From Pristimantibacillus sp052113225 (lineage in GTDB: Bacteria; Bacillota; Bacilli; Paenibacillales; Paenibacillaceae), in the NCBI RefSeq assembly GCF_052113225.1, contig NZ_JBFRCT010000011.1, positions 124,001 to 188,000 on the forward strand: 64,000 bases of DNA, given 5' to 3'. Positions 60,554 through 64,000 of this stretch are shown here, one piece after another. The notes below the pieces were generated by a model. It worked only from the letters and a program-made list of their open reading frames with translations, had not been told where the DNA came from and searched no databases. A program made the position numbers and the translations under genes. Position 1 is the stretch's first letter. Each line of letters opens with the position of its first letter.

Positions 60554-60587
60554 CGCCCGCCTAAATCTTAGGCGGGCGTTTTTTTAT
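60554..60587 (+). terminator. rho-independent terminator of ltaS-like gene
   Basis: Stem CGCCCGCCTAA / TTAGGCGGGCG with a 3-nt loop followed by seven T. Confidence 0.96.
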
Positions 60588-60670
60588 AGGATGCCTCGAT
60601 TAAATCCACCCCATTCGCCTTCTCCTAAATACTGGATTCCATATAGTTCCAAAGATTTATTTTGCTAATC

Positions 60671-60700
60671 TTGGCACTAAATCTACTAATTCTCTATAGT
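60671..60700 (+). promoter_or_regulatory. sigma-A promoter of the SLH protein gene
   Basis: -35 TTGGCA (60671-60676), 18-nt spacer, -10 TATAGT (60695-60700), giving a leader of about 65 nt with AAGAGAGG before the ATG at 60772. Confidence 0.7.
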
Positions 60701-60771
60701 ACTAAAACCTCTCATCTGCTAGTATCAGAAAGGGTCTAGCAACACACTACTTAACAAGAGAGGTATTATAA

Positions 60772-61851
60772 ATGAAAACTTTTTACCGCAACAGTCTTAT
60801 TCTTTTCCTTGCAGCACTCTTTATCGCATTCCCATTCCAAGCTTCTAAAGTAAGCGCAGCGTCTGCAGAGGATACAATGAATACTTACTTCCCGGGCGAT
60901 ATTGATGAGCATTGGGCTTTTAACGAGCTTGATAATTTCGTAAGCGCAGATCTGCTTAAAGGCTATGTTGGCCAAGACGGCGAAGTTACGCTGAAGCCTG
61001 ACTTGTCCATTAGCCGTGCTGAGTTCGTATCCATTCTGGTACGCGCACTTGGACTGACAAGCACTGCGGCAGGCAAAACCTTTGCTGACGTTCCAGCAGA
61101 CAAGTGGTACTCCGAGCCGATTCAGATCGCCAGCTCCCTTGGCATCGTGAACGGCCTTACCGAAACAACATTTGGTCCTAATGAACTGATTAAACGCGGC
61201 GAGATTGCAACAATGGTCGTTCGTGCTTTCACAGCTTCCGTCACTTTCGAAGGTGAAGCGAAAGCATTCACGGACGTACCGGAATACTTCGCAACACCGT
61301 TTATCAAGCAAGCTAGCCAAGCAGGAATTGTTCGTGGTGCTACTGCAACGACGTTCAAACCTTATGCGAACGCGACCCGCGCAGAAGCAGTTGTTATGAT
61401 TCAACGTGCACTTGATCTGCAAAGCAGTGACTTGCCGGAGGATGCTGCTCTTACAGCTGTGATTGAGGCAGACGAGACGGAAGAAGTAGCGGCTATCAAT
61501 GCCCTAGACTTCGCTAAGCTTGGCGAAGTTCAGGCCAAGTACATGACCGGCTATTCCCTGGCCTTTAACCAATATCTCTACGAAGACATTGAATCCTATC
61601 TGGATGAAGGCTATTCGATTAAGATGGAGAAACTAACACCACAAAAACTTGAAATTGTTTCGAAATCGAACCGTTTTGCTGTGGTTCAATCTACAGGCAG
61701 CACCTATAATGTGACAGAAGTAGTAGACGGTGAATCGTCTACCAATCCATCGTCTTACGATGGTGTATACTATCTGAAGAAAATGCCGGATAACAGCTGG
61801 AAAATCTACTCGTTTTACGACGATGAAGATCTCTCTGGTGAAGCAGAATAA
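60772..61851 (+). CDS. S-layer-homology (SLH) domain surface protein
   Basis: 359 residues. Signal peptide about 1-29 ending VSAAS. Three SLH modules (about 40-90: FPGDIDEHWAFNELDNFV; 100-150: FADVPADKWYSEPIQIAS; 165-215: FTDVPEYFATPFIKQAS) for binding pyruvylated wall polymer. A C-terminal domain (about 235-359) of unknown type, acidic and Tyr-rich, with LDFAKLGEVQAKYMTGYSL and KMPDNSWKIYSFYDDED. Second SLH protein in the window, so the organism should anchor an S-layer or wall proteins this way. Confidence 0.9.
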   Translation: MKTFYRNSLILFLAALFIAFPFQASKVSAASAEDTMNTYFPGDIDEHWAFNELDNFVSADLLKGYVGQDGEVTLKPDLSISRAEFVSILVRALGLTSTAAGKTFADVPADKWYSEPIQIASSLGIVNGLTETTFGPNELIKRGEIATMVVRAFTASVTFEGEAKAFTDVPEYFATPFIKQASQAGIVRGATATTFKPYANATRAEAVVMIQRALDLQSSDLPEDAALTAVIEADETEEVAAINALDFAKLGEVQAKYMTGYSLAFNQYLYEDIESYLDEGYSIKMEKLTPQKLEIVSKSNRFAVVQSTGSTYNVTEVVDGESSTNPSSYDGVYYLKKMPDNSWKIYSFYDDEDLSGEAE

Positions 61852-61856
61852 TACGA

Positions 61857-61892
61857 AGAGGCTTGCGGATAACCGCAAGCCTCTTTTTTTAT
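61857..61892 (+). terminator. rho-independent terminator of SLH gene
   Basis: Stem AGAGGCTTGCGG / CCGCAAGCCTCT, loop ATAA, then seven T on the plus strand. It also lies at the end of the convergent aldo/keto reductase gene. Confidence 0.95.
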
Positions 61893-61894
61893 AA

Positions 61895-62854
61895 CTAAAT
61901 TACATAGGAGGAATCTGGCTCGAACAAACGGCTGATCTGCTCGAAATCTTCACGGCTAAGCTTCCAGCGGGAAGCAGCGGCATTCTCCTGGACCTGTACA
62001 GCTGTTTTGGCACCAGGTATAACCGTTGTAACTGCCTTATTGTATAAGAGCCAGTTGATTGCTACTTGGCCGAGCGGCTTACCGATATTTCTCGCAATTC
62101 CTTCAAGCAGCTCGACCTTCAGGACATTGCCTTCAAAATGATCGCGCTTGTATAGGGGATTGCCATAAGAGCGAATATCATCATCTGAAAATGTACTGAG
62201 AGGATTGAACTTACCTGTAAGCAGTCCCTGCGCCAGCGGGCTGTAGGGAATAAATCCAAGCTGCTGCTTCTCTGAGTAAGGCAGCTCCGCATACTCAACC
62301 TGTCTTTGAAAAAGATTATATGGCGATTGGAGTGATATGATTGGAGCAACCGATTGCGCCGCTACAAGCTGCTGCACAGAGAAATTGGACACCCCGATGC
62401 TTCTTATTTTACCCGCTTGAACAAGCTCATTTAAGATTGAGAAAGTCTCTTCTACTGGCACCGTTCCTTTCGGATCCGGCCAATGCACCTGGTAAAGATC
62501 GATATAGTCGGTATCCAGACGACGGAGACTAGCATCGACTTCTTCGATAATACTTTCCCGCGACAGGTCGATATCTACCTGGAAACGGTCATCCCATACC
62601 AGCCCAACCTTCGTTGCAATGAGCACTTTATCCCGTACAGCTTTAAGAGATTGTCCAAGCACTCTCTCCGATTCTCCAAATCCATATACTGGAGCCGTAT
62701 CGAAAAAGGTAATGCCCAGATCTACAGCTTTGTCGATCGCAAGCCTAATGTCCCGCTCCTCTACTTGGCCCCACCCGTTCCGTCCGGCAGCCCATGCCCC
62801 GAAACCAATAACCGATGGATACAGCTCACTGTTGCCAAGTCTTCTTGTCTCCAT
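61895..62854 (-). CDS. aldo/keto reductase
   Basis: 319 residues. Tetrad visible: Asp and Tyr in FFDTAPVYGFGESE (about 51-64), Lys in LIATKVGL (about 84), His in YQVHWPDP (about 124). N-terminal METRRLGNSELYPSVIGFGAWA and C-terminal TTVIPGAKTAVQVQENAAA (cofactor phosphate loop) are typical of the AKR11/YhdN/IolS group. Third aldo/keto reductase in the window. Divergent from the VOC gene. Confidence 0.92.
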   Translation of the reverse strand: METRRLGNSELYPSVIGFGAWAAGRNGWGQVEERDIRLAIDKAVDLGITFFDTAPVYGFGESERVLGQSLKAVRDKVLIATKVGLVWDDRFQVDIDLSRESIIEEVDASLRRLDTDYIDLYQVHWPDPKGTVPVEETFSILNELVQAGKIRSIGVSNFSVQQLVAAQSVAPIISLQSPYNLFQRQVEYAELPYSEKQQLGFIPYSPLAQGLLTGKFNPLSTFSDDDIRSYGNPLYKRDHFEGNVLKVELLEGIARNIGKPLGQVAINWLLYNKAVTTVIPGAKTAVQVQENAAASRWKLSREDFEQISRLFEPDSSYVI

Positions 62855-62992
62855 TCCTTCTACCTCCTTTTACCTCATAATACCTATTACTTTACTTGGA
62901 ATAATTTTCATTATACTCTTCCCCATCTCGCTTGACAACGAAAGATTGAATGCCTATGATGTTGTCAATCTAGAGGAGAAGGAGCTATACAT

Positions 62993-63376
62993 ATGGGACG
63001 TAAACGAGTCGATCACGTTGGAATTATGGTACGAGATATGGAAGCAACAATCCGTTTCTACGAGGAGTTCGTAGGGCTTGAGCTGAAAGGCCGCCTGACG
63101 CATACGAACGGCGTTATTGAGCTGGCTTTCCTTGGATTCGGCGGTTCTGATGAAACAGAGATTGAACTTGTTCAACATTATAACGGCGAACTGCCGGTAG
63201 AAGGCCGTGTTCATCACTTCGCGATTTATGTAGATGATGTAGAAGAGGAATTTGCACGTTTGAAGCAGACAACCGTTACGTTTATCGACGAAGAAATCAT
63301 TACTCTGCCAAATGGCTACCGTTATTTCTTCATCAGCGGACCGGAAGGCGAGCGGATCGAGTTCTTCCAGCGCTAA
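62993..63376 (+). CDS. VOC-superfamily protein (glyoxalase fold)
   Basis: 127 residues, with AAGGAG about 8 nt upstream of the ATG. Two beta-alpha-beta-beta-beta modules with metal ligands His in RVDHVGIMVRD (about 6), Glu in TEIELVQHYNG (about 61), His in RVHHFAIYVDD (about 75) and Glu in GERIEFFQR (about 124), the H-E-H-E set of glyoxalase I. Could be lactoylglutathione lyase-like or another VOC activity. Confidence 0.88.
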   Translation: MGRKRVDHVGIMVRDMEATIRFYEEFVGLELKGRLTHTNGVIELAFLGFGGSDETEIELVQHYNGELPVEGRVHHFAIYVDDVEEEFARLKQTTVTFIDEEIITLPNGYRYFFISGPEGERIEFFQR

Positions 63377-63381
63377 TACGC

Positions 63382-63422
63382 AAAAGCCTCCAAATCCACC
63401 TAGCGTGGAGTTGGAGGCTTTT
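63382..63422. terminator. bidirectional terminator between VOC and bcp genes
   Basis: Stem AAAAGCCTCCAA / TTGGAGGCTTTT with a 17-nt loop; T-runs on both strands. Confidence 0.93.
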
Positions 63423-63432
63423 AATTACTTGT

Positions 63433-63900
63433 TTATTTTGCAGCTTCGAGTACTTCCTGTACGTGGCCGTCTACGGATACACTGCGCCATTCGCGGACAA
63501 GCACACCGTTCTCGTCGATCAGGAATGTTGAACGCTCGATGCCCATAAATGTCTTGCCGTCCCAGGTACGTTCTTTCCACACACCAAACAGCTCCGATAC
63601 CGTATGATCCGTATCTGCCAGCAATGGGAAAGGAAGGCTGAATTCCGAGATAAACGTATCATGCGAAGCAAGATCGTCAGGGCTGATACCGATTACCTCT
63701 GTGTTTTGCTCCTTGAACTGACCGTTATAATCACGGAAATCGCAGGATTCCACTGTACAGCCCGGTGTATTATCCTTCGGGTAGAAGTAGATAACGAGCT
63801 TCTTGCCTTTATAGTCTTGAAGCAAAATGCTGCCGCCTGTTGAAGCAGGCAGTGTGAAATCCGGCACAGCTTGGCCAATTTGTACTTGTCCTTGCGTCAT
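63433..63900 (-). CDS. bcp: thiol peroxidase, Bcp/PrxQ-type peroxiredoxin
   Basis: 155 residues. Peroxidatic and resolving Cys in NTPGCTVESCDFRD (about 44-57), the CxxxxC spacing of the PrxQ group. FTLPASTGGSILLQDYKGK and the GVWKERTWDGKTFMGIERSTF segment are family-typical. Uses thioredoxin as reductant. An upstream co-directional gene ends 29 nt before it. Confidence 0.95.
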   Translation of the reverse strand: MTQGQVQIGQAVPDFTLPASTGGSILLQDYKGKKLVIYFYPKDNTPGCTVESCDFRDYNGQFKEQNTEVIGISPDDLASHDTFISEFSLPFPLLADTDHTVSELFGVWKERTWDGKTFMGIERSTFLIDENGVLVREWRSVSVDGHVQEVLEAAK

Positions 63901-63928
63901 AAATGGACACCTCTCCTCTTATCGATCG

Positions 63929-64000
63929 TTACACGCCAAGTTTACCACGATTAGCCACAAATTCGTAGAAAAGCGGCTGCTCCATGACAAAAGCTTGAAT
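63929..64000 (-). CDS. C-terminal end of an unidentified gene (partial)
   Basis: The minus frame from the window edge reads IQAFVMEQPLFYEFVANRG to a TAA at 63931-63929, then a 28-nt gap with GAGGAGAGG before bcp. This looks like the end of an upstream gene in the same operon; too little is visible to name it. Confidence 0.5.
   Translation of the reverse strand: MQAFVMEQPLFYEFVANRGKLGV

Noticed and set aside
1..64000. tRNA, rRNA, insertion sequences, prophage or plasmid features
   Set aside because: No cloverleaf, rRNA core, transposase, integrase or att-like direct repeat was recognised by eye; tRNAscan-SE and ISfinder searches would settle this.

Overview
The window comes from a spore-forming, low-to-mid GC Firmicute, most likely Paenibacillus or a close relative. 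Evidence: the prfA-prmC-spoIIR-ywlC-mntP-ywlE-rpiB-ywlG-glyA-upp-wecB-atp gene order known from Bacillus and Paenibacillus, a perfect forespore (sigma-F type) promoter in front of spoIIR, strong AGGAGG ribosome sites with many TTG starts, S-layer-homology proteins, and a GT2/TPR plus DUF6385 gene set of the kind seen in Paenibacillus. One undetermined base (58523) shows this is draft sequence.

Layout. 1-18346, all minus strand, is the conserved housekeeping block: prfA, prmC, spoIIR, the threonylcarbamoyl-AMP synthase, an MntP-type pump, the arginine phosphatase YwlE, then a ZTP riboswitch followed by rpiB-ywlG-glyA, then an oppABCDF peptide importer lying between glyA and upp, then wecB and the start of the ATP synthase operon (atpZ, atpI, atpB cut by the window edge). 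18583-23257 holds a YcnI/YcnJ copper pair, ychF and a glycosyltransferase relic. 23364-28797 has an S-layer-anchored YcdB-type protein, thioredoxin, an Rrf2 regulator with its operator, an aldo/keto reductase and small proteins. 28899-29779 is a guanidine-I riboswitch with a pair of SMR exporters. 29932-37813 carries RNase J, hisC, GNAT, RDD, glnS and an NSS symporter.

37954-47436 is an accessory island of TPR and glycosyltransferase genes plus a repeat-rich DUF6385 surface-type protein. Three of its seven genes carry frameshifts or stop codons, and the DUF6385 gene also lacks its 5' end. 47507-57072 covers oxidative stress and general metabolism (glutathione peroxidase, CcdC, catalase, a Fur/PerR-family regulator, cardiolipin synthase, dGTPase-like HD protein, nucleoside hydrolase), with an unassigned candidate ncRNA at 52887-53174. 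57286-64000 holds cell-envelope genes (DUF1540, VanY-type carboxypeptidase, LTA-synthase family enzyme, SLH protein), an aldo/keto reductase, a VOC protein and a Bcp peroxiredoxin.

The structures that gene annotation does not explain are: an array of six related palindromes between prmC and spoIIR; a hairpin repeat family (TGCTTACGAAGTA + hairpin + TTTAGG) that runs directly into the Shine-Dalgarno of wecB, oppB and a glycosyltransferase gene; the candidate ncRNA between the Fur-family gene and cls; and the eroded glycosyltransferase loci. No rRNA, tRNA, CRISPR array or insertion sequence was recognised.
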